In this document: one piece after another, positions 1 through 9,277 of the stretch
How positions within the stretch are numbered: position 1 is the first letter of the stretch
How the letters are laid out: each line of letters begins with the position of its first letter
Assembly: GCA_009786175.1 (NCBI GenBank)
Contig: WQTQ01000175.1
Span: 1-14,037, forward strand
Direction of reading: 5' to 3'
DNA: 14,037 bases
Source: Bacillota bacterium
Lineage (GTDB): Bacteria; Bacillota_A; Clostridia; Lachnospirales; WQUN01
Position numbers and translations under genes: made by a program
Notes under the pieces: model-generated
What the model was told of the DNA's origin: nothing
The model's input: only the letters and a program-made list of their open reading frames with translations
Database searches by the model: none

Positions 1-1083
1 GCAGACAGATTTGTTGACATGTACCTTGTAGGCAGTCAATCTGCTATGTCCCACGGCGGCTTAACCAATACCCACAACAACTTACTGGCAGTAGGGGCAA
101 ACGTGACACGGTTCATAAACCCAACAGGCCCGGTATTTGACGGTGAGTTCTACTACGGAGCCCATGACTCATGGAACTTTGTGTACAACAACATGATTAC
201 AGACCCGTACGGCGAAACTATCTTTGAATGGATTGCAGGCAGAAGATTGCGTACTGCTCATGTGCCTGTACCATCTTTCGACATCTTTAACAATGGTGAA
301 GGCGGCAGCCCAAGCAGACCAAATGCAGACCTTGCGGCAGCAGGTATAATCCGTATGTGGGCACAACTTGACGGCATAAATACTCCTGTATGCATTGTAG
401 CAGCAGACACCATAAGTGCATTGGATCAAGACGGAAATTACGCTACGGACTTTATTCGAGTAAACCGCATGTGGCAAGACGGTACAGGCTGGTTGGATTA
501 TTTCAATAGGATAGATGTTGATAAAGATGCCGGTTCATGGCAATATATCAACTTCCATATCGTAATATACAACCAAACTGTCCATGTACTGCTTGTCAAC
601 GCCTTATTTGACGGACAGACTGCATTCTACTGCGACTACTGCGAAGATGAGGGCTGTACGGTATGCGCGCCGCCTTGCTGCGAGTATGACGACTGTCCAA
701 TATGTAATCCGCCATGCTGCGAGTACGGTGACTGCCCGACATGCAACCCCATGCCATATATACTTCTGCTTTCACCTGCTGAAGTTGTATTGACAAACAC
801 AAACCGTTCACTTTGGAATGGCGTTGTTGTAGACGGTACAGCTGCAGGTCCAATGACGCTGGTAACAGGTGACGGAAATGTAACTTACGGAATAGTCAAT
901 GAAACCCGTTACACAATTATAATCGATAACTACATCACAGTTACAGCAGCTTGGACAGAATGGGGCGACTTCATTAGCGTATCACTACGCGACGGTTTTG
1001 TAATAATCGATGCAAGGACAATTACAGTACAAGTGATTCGTCAGGGTGCAATGGAAACATTGACGATACACTTAATGGAGTAA
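1..1083 (+). CDS. C-terminal part of a probable secreted esterase-like protein with a Cys-rich repeat (5' truncated)
   Basis: The reading frame is open from base 1, so the true start lies outside the window. The first Met at base 19 has no ribosome binding site and is probably internal. Counting from that Met, residues 20-76 resemble the last part of alpha/beta-hydrolases of the PHB-depolymerase/COG4099 esterase type. The segment GAHDSW (residues 47-52), followed by VYNN and then FEWIAGRR, matches the usual catalytic-His region, which makes His49 (bases 163-165) the likely catalytic His. The Ser and Asp would lie upstream. Residues about 80-200 are a domain I do not recognise. Residues 205-244 carry 12 cysteines, and residues 245-354 are beta-rich and Ig-like. 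The cysteines and modular build suggest an extracellular protein, but no signal peptide can be seen. It might deacylate xylan or pectin, given the neighbours. The esterase call is moderate; the other domains are unassigned. Confidence 0.6.
   Translation, partial: ADRFVDMYLVGSQSAMSHGGLTNTHNNLLAVGANVTRFINPTGPVFDGEFYYGAHDSWNFVYNNMITDPYGETIFEWIAGRRLRTAHVPVPSFDIFNNGEGGSPSRPNADLAAAGIIRMWAQLDGINTPVCIVAADTISALDQDGNYATDFIRVNRMWQDGTGWLDYFNRIDVDKDAGSWQYINFHIVIYNQTVHVLLVNALFDGQTAFYCDYCEDEGCTVCAPPCCEYDDCPICNPPCCEYGDCPTCNPMPYILLLSPAEVVLTNTNRSLWNGVVVDGTAAGPMTLVTGDGNVTYGIVNETRYTIIIDNYITVTAAWTEWGDFISVSLRDGFVIIDARTITVQVIRQGAMETLTIHLME
676..753 (+). repeat. Two tandem 39-bp units coding for a Cys-rich 13-residue repeat
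   Basis: Two adjacent in-frame units, 676-714 and 715-753, encode CCEYDDCPICNPP and CCEYGDCPTCNPM. A degenerate unit with the same C-x2-C-x4-C-x2-C spacing lies just upstream at 631-675. The third codon positions differ between units more than the protein does, so the amino-acid pattern appears to be selected. The region separates the unknown middle domain from the beta-rich C-terminal domain, so it may act as a rigid disulfide-bonded or metal-binding linker. Confidence 0.85.
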
Positions 1084-1106
1084 ATTCAACTTACTATGTA
1101 ATAAAA

Positions 1107-1146
1107 AGGGCGGCCTTGCTAAAACCAAAGCAAGGCCGCTTCTTTT
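1107..1146. terminator. Bidirectional Rho-independent terminator between convergent genes
   Basis: An 11-bp perfect stem, GCGGCCTTGCT (1110-1120) paired with AGCAAGGCCGC (1129-1139), closes an 8-nt A-rich loop. On the plus strand it is followed by TTCTTTT, and on the minus strand by a T-run (the complement of the A-run at 1103-1107). It therefore fits as a terminator for the plus-strand gene ending at 1083 and for the AraC gene, whose stop codon is at 1147-1145. Confidence 0.9.
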
Positions 1147-1942
1147 ATGCATTTGCAGTAAAGTTTTTGCGGTATTGCAATGGTGTACATTTGACATGCT
1201 TATTAAATATTCGGATAAAGTGCCCAACATTTGTATATCCACATACTTCTGACACTTCGGTTACCGGCATGTCTGTACTTTCTAACAGTGTTTTTGCATG
1301 AGTAATTTTTATGTTTATTAAGTCCGCACGGGGCGAAACTTTGAAAAATTCCATGTATAAAACAGCAAATCTGCTGCGGGTAAGCCATACGCGCTTTGCC
1401 ATTTTATCCACAGTCCATCCTTTTGGGTTGCTTCGTACCTCATCACGCATTGCTATAAAACGTTTTTTGATTTCATGCGCGCGCTTTAGCTTGGGGTTGT
1501 TTTCTATGCGTATGGTCGAAAGCGTTTCAAATAACTTTATGATAAAGTATGGTGTTTGCTCGCTTCTATCTATTGTTTTGTCAGTTATGGTGTATGCTAT
1601 ATCTGATACAAGATTGCTAATTTTATCTCCGTTGGATACATAGAAGATTTCGTTTTCGGGCAAGCCAAACCTTGCCGCAAAATTTGTATCATCTGTTTTG
1701 AAAATTATAAAGTCGTTTAAGAATAAGCCATTGTAATGCCTGTATTCCTGCTTTTGTTCGGGAGGATATAGTATACAGGCATTGGCATTGGTTAAATGCT
1801 CGACCCCGTCAATTACAACAACGGCCGGTAACAAAAAATGAACAAAAAGATATGCTTCCGGGCCAAAACCTTTCTCCCTTATATAGACGAACGAATTGGG
1901 TTCCGACTTGCGGTGAGCTACGTTCAAAATTGTAAGTGACAT
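1145..1942 (-). CDS. AraC-family transcriptional regulator
   Basis: This 265-residue protein is a one-component sugar-type regulator. The N-terminal half (about 10-140) resembles the cupin-like effector-binding domain of the AraC family. The C-terminal 100 residues form the double helix-turn-helix: the first around 177-200 (WTVDKMAKRVWLTRSRF), the second around 226-247 (VTEVSEVCGYTNVGHFIRIF), ending in the family-typical TPLQYRK. The start ATG at 1942-1940 has AGGAGGT (1955-1949) six bases upstream. It is transcribed divergently from the sugar transport and hydrolase operon, so it is the obvious candidate local regulator. The intergenic region contains mirrored 13-bp sequences beside both promoters and a 21-bp palindrome over its own -10 box, which suggests autoregulation. 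The effector is not visible from sequence; arabinose, xylose or a short oligosaccharide is the natural guess. Confidence 0.92.
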   Translation of the reverse strand: MSLTILNVAHRKSEPNSFVYIREKGFGPEAYLFVHFLLPAVVVIDGVEHLTNANACILYPPEQKQEYRHYNGLFLNDFIIFKTDDTNFAARFGLPENEIFYVSNGDKISNLVSDIAYTITDKTIDRSEQTPYFIIKLFETLSTIRIENNPKLKRAHEIKKRFIAMRDEVRSNPKGWTVDKMAKRVWLTRSRFAVLYMEFFKVSPRADLINIKITHAKTLLESTDMPVTEVSEVCGYTNVGHFIRIFNKHVKCTPLQYRKNFTANA

Positions 1943-1970
1943 AATACAACCTCCTGCATAAAATTACTCT

Positions 1971-1991
1971 TTTGCACTATTTTAGTGCAAA
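1971..1991. promoter_or_regulatory. 21-bp palindrome over the araC-like -10 box (candidate operator)
   Basis: TTTGCACT (1971-1978) and AGTGCAAA (1984-1991) are perfect 8-bp inverted arms with a 5-nt spacer. The site spans the -10 hexamer and the expected start point of the regulator promoter. The dyad looks like a binding site for a dimeric repressor. AraC proteins usually bind direct repeats or single asymmetric sites, so another regulator is possible. Confidence 0.5.
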
Positions 1992-2007
1992 CCTCATTAA
2001 ATGTCAA
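1979..2007 (-). promoter_or_regulatory. Near-consensus SigA-type promoter of the AraC-family gene
   Basis: Read on the minus strand, a perfect -35 TTGACA (2007-2002) is followed by a 17-nt spacer and a -10 TAAAAT (1984-1979), one mismatch from consensus. Transcription would begin near 1972, leaving a leader of about 30 nt with the AGGAGGT site at 1955-1949. Such a strong promoter for a regulator would normally be held down by repression, consistent with the palindrome that covers the -10 box. Confidence 0.8.
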
Positions 2008-2018
2008 TTTTACTGTAT
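2006..2018 (-). promoter_or_regulatory. 13-bp mirrored element, copy A (regulator side)
   Basis: On the minus strand this reads ATACAGTAAAATT, and its last two bases are the first two of the regulator's -35 TTGACA. The identical 13-mer occurs in the opposite orientation at 2129-2141 beside the operon promoter. It is a candidate binding site for the divergently encoded AraC-family protein. Confidence 0.55.
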
Positions 2019-2065
2019 TGCAAGTATTGTGTAAAGATGATTTTAACAGCCCTGGGGTATGTGCC

Positions 2066-2083
2066 GCAGGTATTGCAGGTAAT
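2066..2083. repeat. Tandem 9-bp direct repeat in the divergent control region
   Basis: GCAGGTATT and GCAGGTAAT lie head to tail. The overlapping 15-mer GTATTGCAGGTAATA (2070-2084) also matches GTATTGCAAGTATTG (2015-2029) at 12 of 15 positions, 55 bp away. These direct repeats could be additional half-sites for the AraC-family regulator, but this is pattern-based only. Confidence 0.35.
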
Positions 2084-2091
2084 ACTAGACA

Positions 2092-2119
2092 GTTTTTGTT
2101 TAAAACGTGGAACAAAAAC
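2092..2119. repeat. 9-bp inverted repeat in the divergent control region
   Basis: GTTTTTGTT (2092-2100) and AACAAAAAC (2111-2119) are perfect inverted arms with a 10-nt spacer. The right arm is followed directly by the near-copy AACAAAAAT (2120-2128). The sequence is A/T-rich and may simply be a bent-DNA region, or an extra regulator site just upstream of copy B of the 13-bp element. Confidence 0.35.
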
Positions 2120-2128
2120 AACAAAAAT

Positions 2129-2141
2129 ATACAGTAAAATT
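2129..2141 (+). promoter_or_regulatory. 13-bp mirrored element, copy B (operon side)
   Basis: ATACAGTAAAATT on the plus strand is identical to copy A on the other strand and ends two bases before the putative -35 TTGAAA of the sugar operon. This is the class-II position from which AraC-type activators usually contact RNA polymerase. Confidence 0.55.
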
Positions 2142-2143
2142 AC

Positions 2144-2170
2144 TTGAAAAATGTTTTTAGCAGTGATAAT
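2144..2170 (+). promoter_or_regulatory. Putative weak promoter of the sugar operon
   Basis: A -35-like TTGAAA (2144-2149) and a -10-like GATAAT (2165-2170) are separated by 15 nt, shorter than the optimal 17. An alternative -10, TAATCT (2167-2172), has 17-nt spacing but a worse match. Weak core elements with the 13-bp site directly upstream suggest an activator-dependent promoter. The 15-bp dyad TGACT-ATATA-AGTCA (2172-2186) lies just downstream near the expected start point. Confidence 0.45.
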
Positions 2171-2171
2171 C

Positions 2172-2186
2172 TGACTATATAAGTCA
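2172..2186. promoter_or_regulatory. 15-bp palindrome at the operon start region
   Basis: TGACT (2172-2176) and AGTCA (2182-2186) form a perfect dyad around ATATA. It lies immediately downstream of the putative -10 box, where a repressor could block transcription. The arms are only 5 bp, so chance is a real possibility. Confidence 0.25.
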
Positions 2187-2219
2187 TATACCATAAGATA
2201 TTATTAGAGGAGGTTCACG

Positions 2220-3536
2220 ATGAAAAAATTAGTTTTCCTATGTATGGCTGTTTTACTGTTGGTAACAGTTGCAGCTTGCGGCAGAGGTAATGGGGGCGGG
2301 GCGGCTGCCGGTGGTGTAACAACACTTACATTCTGGACATTTGGTGATTCCCATGCAGAGTATTTCCTTTACGCGCAAAATTTGTGGAACGAGCGGAACC
2401 CCGACCGCCAAATTGAATTGGACATTTCTGTACAGCCCTTTGGCGCGATGCATGAAAATTTGCTGATGGCTTTAGAAGTAGGAAGCGGAGCCCCGGACTT
2501 GGTTGACGTAGAAGTAGGGCGTGCCAGGATGTTCCTAAACACCCCTCATGTACCGTTCCTTCCCCAAAATGAAGTTTTACAGCCTTACATGCCGTACTTA
2601 ATTTATTCCCGTCTAGAGCCTTGGATGTCCGGCGGTAATTATTTTGGCGTTTGTTATCATGTGGGCAGTGTCTTGATGTTCTACAATATCGGCCTGTTTG
2701 AGCAGGCAGAACTTGACTGGAATGACATAGTTACTTGGCAAGATTTTATCGAAATGGGTAAATTGATGGTAGAGCGCACCGGAGCCTATATGATTCAAGT
2801 TGAAGGTGCAAACATTTGGAGTTTTAGTGCGATGGTTGCACAACAAGGTTCCGACTATGTAATTGACGGACGCCCAAATTTGGATTCTCCCGAAGCTATT
2901 AGAGCTTTAACCCTTAAGCAAGACATGATTTACACATACGGCATAGGAAGGCCAATGGTTGGGCTGCAAATTGATGCCGAAGAGTTTTATGCCGAAATAG
3001 CCACCAATAATTTTGCGGCACTTATTGCCCCGGCATGGTACATGGGCCGTTATTTGAACCATGCCCCAAACCAAAGCGGAAACATTGCGCTTGCACCATT
3101 GCCTGTTTTCGAAATAGGAAATAATCGCTCCTCTTCCGCCGGTGGGACTATGACAGCGGTTACAAACCAAGTGGCACCTGCAAATCAGCAATTGGCACTG
3201 GAGTTTGTTGCTTTTGCTAAAGCAAGTTACGAAATGGCTATTCTTCAATGGACACTGTTGGGTTTTGACCCTGTAAGATGGGATGTTCTTGATTCTCCTG
3301 CTTTACGTGTGCCGTCACCTGCTCTTGAGTTTTTTGGCGCAGGAGTATTTGATGTGCTTAAAGATATTGCAGACGAAACAACTGCGGTACGATTCAGTGG
3401 CGCGGGCGCATTTGAAGTAAGGGATCATATTAATGTTAATATCCTTCCAAATACAATTGTTGAGCGAAATTTGGATGCTCGTACAGCCTTGATAGAGGCC
3501 CAGGCTATTTTGGAAGCAGACCCGAGATTCAATTAA
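2220..3536 (+). CDS. Sugar ABC transporter substrate-binding lipoprotein (family 1)
   Basis: The protein has 438 residues. The N-terminus MKKLVFLCMAVLLLVTVAAC is a lipoprotein signal peptide with lipobox V17-A18-A19-C20, so Cys20 would be lipidated and the mature protein tethered outside the cell membrane. A Gly-rich linker follows. The remainder has the two-lobed COG1653 (MalE-like) pattern, starting with TLTFWTFGD and including LEVGSGAPDLVDVEVG and LEFVAFAKASYE. Its length is normal for the family. The start ATG is preceded by AGGAGGT (2208-2214). It is the first gene of the operon and presumably binds the oligosaccharides later cut by the GH51 and GH43 enzymes. The exact ligand cannot be read from the sequence; arabino- or xylo-oligosaccharides are inferred from context. 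Confidence 0.93.
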   Translation: MKKLVFLCMAVLLLVTVAACGRGNGGGAAAGGVTTLTFWTFGDSHAEYFLYAQNLWNERNPDRQIELDISVQPFGAMHENLLMALEVGSGAPDLVDVEVGRARMFLNTPHVPFLPQNEVLQPYMPYLIYSRLEPWMSGGNYFGVCYHVGSVLMFYNIGLFEQAELDWNDIVTWQDFIEMGKLMVERTGAYMIQVEGANIWSFSAMVAQQGSDYVIDGRPNLDSPEAIRALTLKQDMIYTYGIGRPMVGLQIDAEEFYAEIATNNFAALIAPAWYMGRYLNHAPNQSGNIALAPLPVFEIGNNRSSSAGGTMTAVTNQVAPANQQLALEFVAFAKASYEMAILQWTLLGFDPVRWDVLDSPALRVPSPALEFFGAGVFDVLKDIADETTAVRFSGAGAFEVRDHINVNILPNTIVERNLDARTALIEAQAILEADPRFN

Positions 3537-3557
3537 TTTTTCAAAATGTTCTAATAC

Positions 3558-3590
3558 CATGGGGCGGTTGTGTTAAGCGACTGCCCCATG
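3558..3590 (+). other. Strong intercistronic hairpin between binding-protein and permease genes
   Basis: CATGGGGCGGTTG (3558-3570) pairs with CGACTGCCCCATG (3578-3590) over 13 positions, including two G-U pairs, around a 7-nt loop. No T-run follows, so it is probably not a full terminator. It sits 21 nt after the binding-protein stop and 42 nt before the permease start. In sugar ABC operons such hairpins typically stabilise the 3' end of the upstream message, giving more binding protein than permease. Confidence 0.75.
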
Positions 3591-3632
3591 TGCCTATATA
3601 CCCAAAGAATTAGACAAAAAGGAGATGGGGTT

Positions 3633-4556
3633 ATGACCCATGCAGCTCCAGACGCAAAGCCAAAGCGCAGAAAAAAAATTACAAGCAAGCATATTGCACC
3701 GTATTTATTCGTTGCACCTTTTGTAATTTCTTTCTCAATTTTTTTACTCTATCCTTTTGTGTACGCCTTTATATTAAGCTTTCAGCAGCGAATACCTTTT
3801 ACAAGGTACTCGGAATGGGTTGGCTTTGACAATTTTCGCTTTGTTCTAAATTACCCTCGCTTTTTTACCGCGCTGTGGAATGTAGCCAGGTATACTTTCT
3901 GGACTTGCTTAGTCCTTATACCGGGCCCTATGCTTATATCGTTTATTGTAAACGGCAAATTGACTAAATTTAAAACACTTTTCCGTTCGTTGTACTTTAT
4001 TCCGGTGCTGACATCTACAATAGTTGCGGGTATTGTCTTTAGGTTTTTGTTTAGTTCCGAGCCCGGCGGCGCGTTTAACAGCTTAACTGCGTTATTTGGA
4101 ATAGAACCCAGGCTTTGGCTTAACAGTGCCGGTACAGCTATGTTTGCGTTGGTACTAATTGCGGTTTGGCGATGGTTTGGCGTAAACATGATTTATTTTT
4201 TGTCGGGGCTAAATAATATATCTGCGGAATTATACGAGTCTGCCGAAGTTGATGGAGCATCCGGCTGGCAAAAATTTTACACCATTACCGCGCCAATGCT
4301 AAAACCGATTACAATTTTTGTGCTTACAATTAGTATTGCGGCCGGGTTTTCTTTGTTTAATGAGCCTTATGTTTTTTGGCCCAGTCTTGCATCACCAAAC
4401 GATGTGGGTACGACCATTGTAATTCTAATTTACAGAACGGCCTTTATGCTTAACGATTTTGGTACAGCATCAGCTATGGCCATTGTATTGTTTTTCATAA
4501 TCTTAATTGTTAACCTAATTCAACTATTCATAATGGGTTTATTCAGAAAGGAGTGA
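3633..4556 (+). CDS. Sugar ABC transporter permease, MalF/UgpA-like
   Basis: This 307-residue integral membrane protein forms half of the transport channel. After a basic N-terminus (PKRRKK), about six hydrophobic segments are visible, near residues 23-50, 88-107, 120-141, 168-192, 225-247 and 280-303. The cytoplasmic EAA loop that docks the ATPase is at about 199-222 (YESAEVDGAS followed by YTITAPML). An upstream in-frame GTG at 3570 lies inside the intercistronic hairpin and lacks a ribosome binding site. The ATG at 3633 has AAGGAG (3619-3624) eight bases upstream and is preferred. The gene works with the following permease and the preceding lipoprotein. Confidence 0.93.
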   Translation: MTHAAPDAKPKRRKKITSKHIAPYLFVAPFVISFSIFLLYPFVYAFILSFQQRIPFTRYSEWVGFDNFRFVLNYPRFFTALWNVARYTFWTCLVLIPGPMLISFIVNGKLTKFKTLFRSLYFIPVLTSTIVAGIVFRFLFSSEPGGAFNSLTALFGIEPRLWLNSAGTAMFALVLIAVWRWFGVNMIYFLSGLNNISAELYESAEVDGASGWQKFYTITAPMLKPITIFVLTISIAAGFSLFNEPYVFWPSLASPNDVGTTIVILIYRTAFMLNDFGTASAMAIVLFFIILIVNLIQLFIMGLFRKE

Positions 4557-4563
4557 TTGGCAA

Positions 4564-5408
4564 ATGACAGGTAAAAGAAAAAAACATATTTTATTTGTGG
4601 CAAATAACCTTTTCTTGCTAGGGTTGGGCATCCTTGTGATGCTGCCTTTTGTCTTCATGCTTGTGGCTTCTTTCACACCTACAAGAGAAATTTGGCAAGG
4701 AGGGTTGGGGCTGCGTATTAACCCCGAAACAGTTACCCTTGAGAATTTCCGAGCTTTATGGACAAATAGGGACGGTATTTACTGGCGTTTCTTTTTTAAC
4801 AGCGTCTTTGTAACCACTGTGAATACTATTCTGATACTTATATTCACATCCATGGTTGGGTACGGGCTGGCGATGTATCAATTTAAGGGGCGTAATTTCC
4901 TTATAATATTGATACTTTGTACCATGATGATCCCCGGCACTATTTTGCTTTTGCCCCTGTTTAGACTGCTGACAACATTTAGGCTGATGGACAGCTATGT
5001 TGGTCTTATATTGCCTGCGATGGTCCCGGCCTTTTCATCGTTCTTTTTCAGACAGTTTTGTATCGGCCTTCCAAAAGAGTATATGGAGGCGGCGCGGATT
5101 GACGGCAGCGGCGAAGCGGCTATTTTCCTTAGAATATATGTGCCTTTAATGGCCCCGGCTTTTGGAGCTATGGCTATTTTGCAGGGAATGGGTATTTGGA
5201 ACGACTTTATTTGGCCAATGATTGTGTTAAGAACCACAACAAGTCTGACATTGGCCCCGGGGCTTATGTCCTCGATGACACCGTATGAAAACAGTTTTGA
5301 TATACTTTTTGCCGGTTCTGTTATGTCGGTAATCCCAATTATTATTTTGTTTTTGTTTAACCAGCGGGCATTTATCGGCGGTTTGACGGTTGGCGGTGTA
5401 AAAGGTTA

Positions 5409-5409
<1 letters not shown>
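4564..5409 (+). CDS. Sugar ABC transporter permease, MalG/UgpE-like
   Basis: This 281-residue membrane protein is the second channel subunit. It has about six hydrophobic segments (near 12-36, 77-103, 112-133, 146-165, 196-220 and 247-266). The EAA loop is at about 172-195 (EYMEAARIDGSGE followed by IYVPLMAP). The C-terminus NQRAFIGGLTVGGVKG is typical of MalG-type carbohydrate permeases. The ribosome binding site AAAGGAG (4547-4553) directly abuts the preceding permease's TGA stop codon, indicating coupled translation. No nucleotide-binding subunit follows, so the ATPase must come from another locus. Confidence 0.93.
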
Positions 5410-7599
<2,190 letters not shown>

Positions 7600-7610
7600 C
7601 GGAGGACAAT

Positions 7611-9251
7611 ATGGTCATACAGAACCCGATACTAAAAGGTTTCAACCCCGACCCTTGTATCTGCCGCGTTGGTGAGGATTATTACATTGCAACCTCTACT
7701 TTTGAATGGTTTCCGGGTGTGCAAATACATCACTCCAAAGACTTAAAAAACTGGCGGTTAATAAAGCGTCCTTTAGATAGGATAAGCCAACTTGATATGC
7801 GCGGCAACCCAAACTCCGGCGGGATATGGGCCCCTGCCCTTAGCTACCATGACAATAAATTTTGGCTTATTTATACAGATGTTAAAGTTGTTTCCGGGGC
7901 ATGGAAGGATTGTTACAACTATCTTGTTACTTGCGACACAATTGACGGCGAATGGAGCGAACCGGTTTATCTGAACAGTTCCGGTTTTGACCCGTCTTTA
8001 TTTCACGACGACGATGGCAGAAAGTATCTTGTAAACATGTTTTGGGACCAACGGGCACACAATCATAGTTTTTATGGTATTGTGCTTCAAGAATATTCTC
8101 ACGAAGAAAAAAAGCTGACCGGCACATCCAAGATTATCTTCAAAGGTACAGACAGTCGGCTGACGGAAGCCCCCCATATTTACAAACACAACGGTTATTA
8201 TTATCTGCTGACGGCAGAAGGCGGGACAGCATACGCGCATATGGCTACTTTGGCAAGGTCCGAAAACTTGGATGGCCCATATGAAGTTCATCCGGCGAAC
8301 CCCCTGATATCATCTAGGCACAAACCGGAAATTACTTTACAAAAAGCAGGCCATGCATCTATTGTGGAAACTCATACAGGAGAATGGTATCTTGTATGTT
8401 TGGTAGGCAGGCCGCTTACTGGCGACGGTAACTCTGCCAACACGCCCGGGCGTAACTACAATATTGATAAAAAAGGGATGGACCGCGGTTATTGTCCGCT
8501 TGGGCGTGAGTCCGCAATTGCAAAACTTGAGTGGAAAGACGGTTGGCCGTATGTAGTGGGCGGCAGCTTCCCAACCGATACAGTAGAAGCCCCAAACATC
8601 CCGGAAGTCAAATGGGAAGCCGATTATGATGTAGTAGACAATTTTGACAAAGAGAAACTTAACATTCATTTCCAAACCCTGCGTATTCCGTTGGGGGAAG
8701 ATATAGCGAACTTAAAAGAACGGAAAGGTTACTTGCGCCTATACGGACGTGAGTCACTTACATCGCCGTTTACACAGGCGTTGGTGGCAAGGCGATGGCA
8801 AAGTTTTAATTTTGACGCGGAAACAAAAATAGATTTTGAGCCGGTAAGTTTTTTACAAATGGCGGGGTTAACCTGTTATTACAACACTATGAATTGGACT
8901 ACACTGCACATTACATGGCACGAAGAGAAGGGAAAAATTCTGGATCTTATGACCGCTGAAAACGGTAAATTTGACAATCCAATTGCCGACAATGAAATTG
9001 TTGTTCCGTCAGACTCGAAATCGATTTATATCAAGGTAGAAGTGCGGAAGGAAAAGTACAGCTATTTTTATTCCTTTGATGGGGATACGTGGCATGAGGT
9101 TCCCGTTAAGCTGGATGCTTACAAGCTATCCGATGATTTTGTTTCCGGAGGCGGATACTTTACAGGGGCTTTTGTTGGGCTGCACTGCCAAGACACGCTG
9201 GGAACAAAATTACATGCGGATTTCGACTATTTTAAGTATGAAGAATTTTAG
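7611..9251 (+). CDS. xynB: GH43 beta-xylosidase (subfamily 11-like)
   Basis: This 546-residue enzyme is a five-bladed beta-propeller glycosidase with a C-terminal beta-sandwich from about residue 345. The catalytic set is intact: general base Asp14 (GFNPDP), pKa modulator Asp127 (SGFDPSL) and general acid Glu186 (RLTEAPH). His248 (AGHAS) and Arg299 (LGRES) lie in expected conserved motifs. These positions match the numbering known for the Selenomonas xylosidase SXA. The C-terminal motif [20 protein letters not shown] is typical of xylan 1,4-beta-xylosidases. It probably releases xylose from xylo-oligosaccharides and may also release arabinose, as many relatives do. No signal peptide is present, so it is cytoplasmic. 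An in-frame ATG at 7569 lies within the previous gene; the ATG at 7611 follows GGAGGA (7601-7606) and is chosen. Confidence 0.93.
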   Translation: MVIQNPILKGFNPDPCICRVGEDYYIATSTFEWFPGVQIHHSKDLKNWRLIKRPLDRISQLDMRGNPNSGGIWAPALSYHDNKFWLIYTDVKVVSGAWKDCYNYLVTCDTIDGEWSEPVYLNSSGFDPSLFHDDDGRKYLVNMFWDQRAHNHSFYGIVLQEYSHEEKKLTGTSKIIFKGTDSRLTEAPHIYKHNGYYYLLTAEGGTAYAHMATLARSENLDGPYEVHPANPLISSRHKPEITLQKAGHASIVETHTGEWYLVCLVGRPLTGDGNSANTPGRNYNIDKKGMDRGYCPLGRESAIAKLEWKDGWPYVVGGSFPTDTVEAPNIPEVKWEADYDVVDNFDKEKLNIHFQTLRIPLGEDIANLKERKGYLRLYGRESLTSPFTQALVARRWQSFNFDAETKIDFEPVSFLQMAGLTCYYNTMNWTTLHITWHEEKGKILDLMTAENGKFDNPIADNEIVVPSDSKSIYIKVEVRKEKYSYFYSFDGDTWHEVPVKLDAYKLSDDFVSGGGYFTGAFVGLHCQDTLGTKLHADFDYFKYEEF

Positions 9252-9277
9252 TTTTCGAAACCCAAGGAGGAATCGAC

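Noticed and set aside
1311..1643. Plus-strand 110-codon open frame opposite the AraC-family gene
   Set aside because: It is a frame shadow of a well-supported regulator with no ribosome binding site or recognisable motif.
2098..2115. Possible CcpA catabolite-response (cre) site around AAAACGTGGAACA
   Set aside because: Aligned on the central CG, at least five of the conserved cre positions do not match, and the surrounding 9-bp dyad has different spacing.
1924..2194. Two overlapping minus-strand open frames of 65-66 codons in the divergent control region
   Set aside because: Neither has a ribosome binding site or recognisable protein pattern, and both run across the mapped promoter elements.
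3570..3632. GTG start giving the first permease a 21-residue N-terminal extension
   Set aside because: The GTG sits inside a stable hairpin with no ribosome binding site, and the extension lacks family resemblance; the ATG at 3633 has AAGGAG at good spacing.
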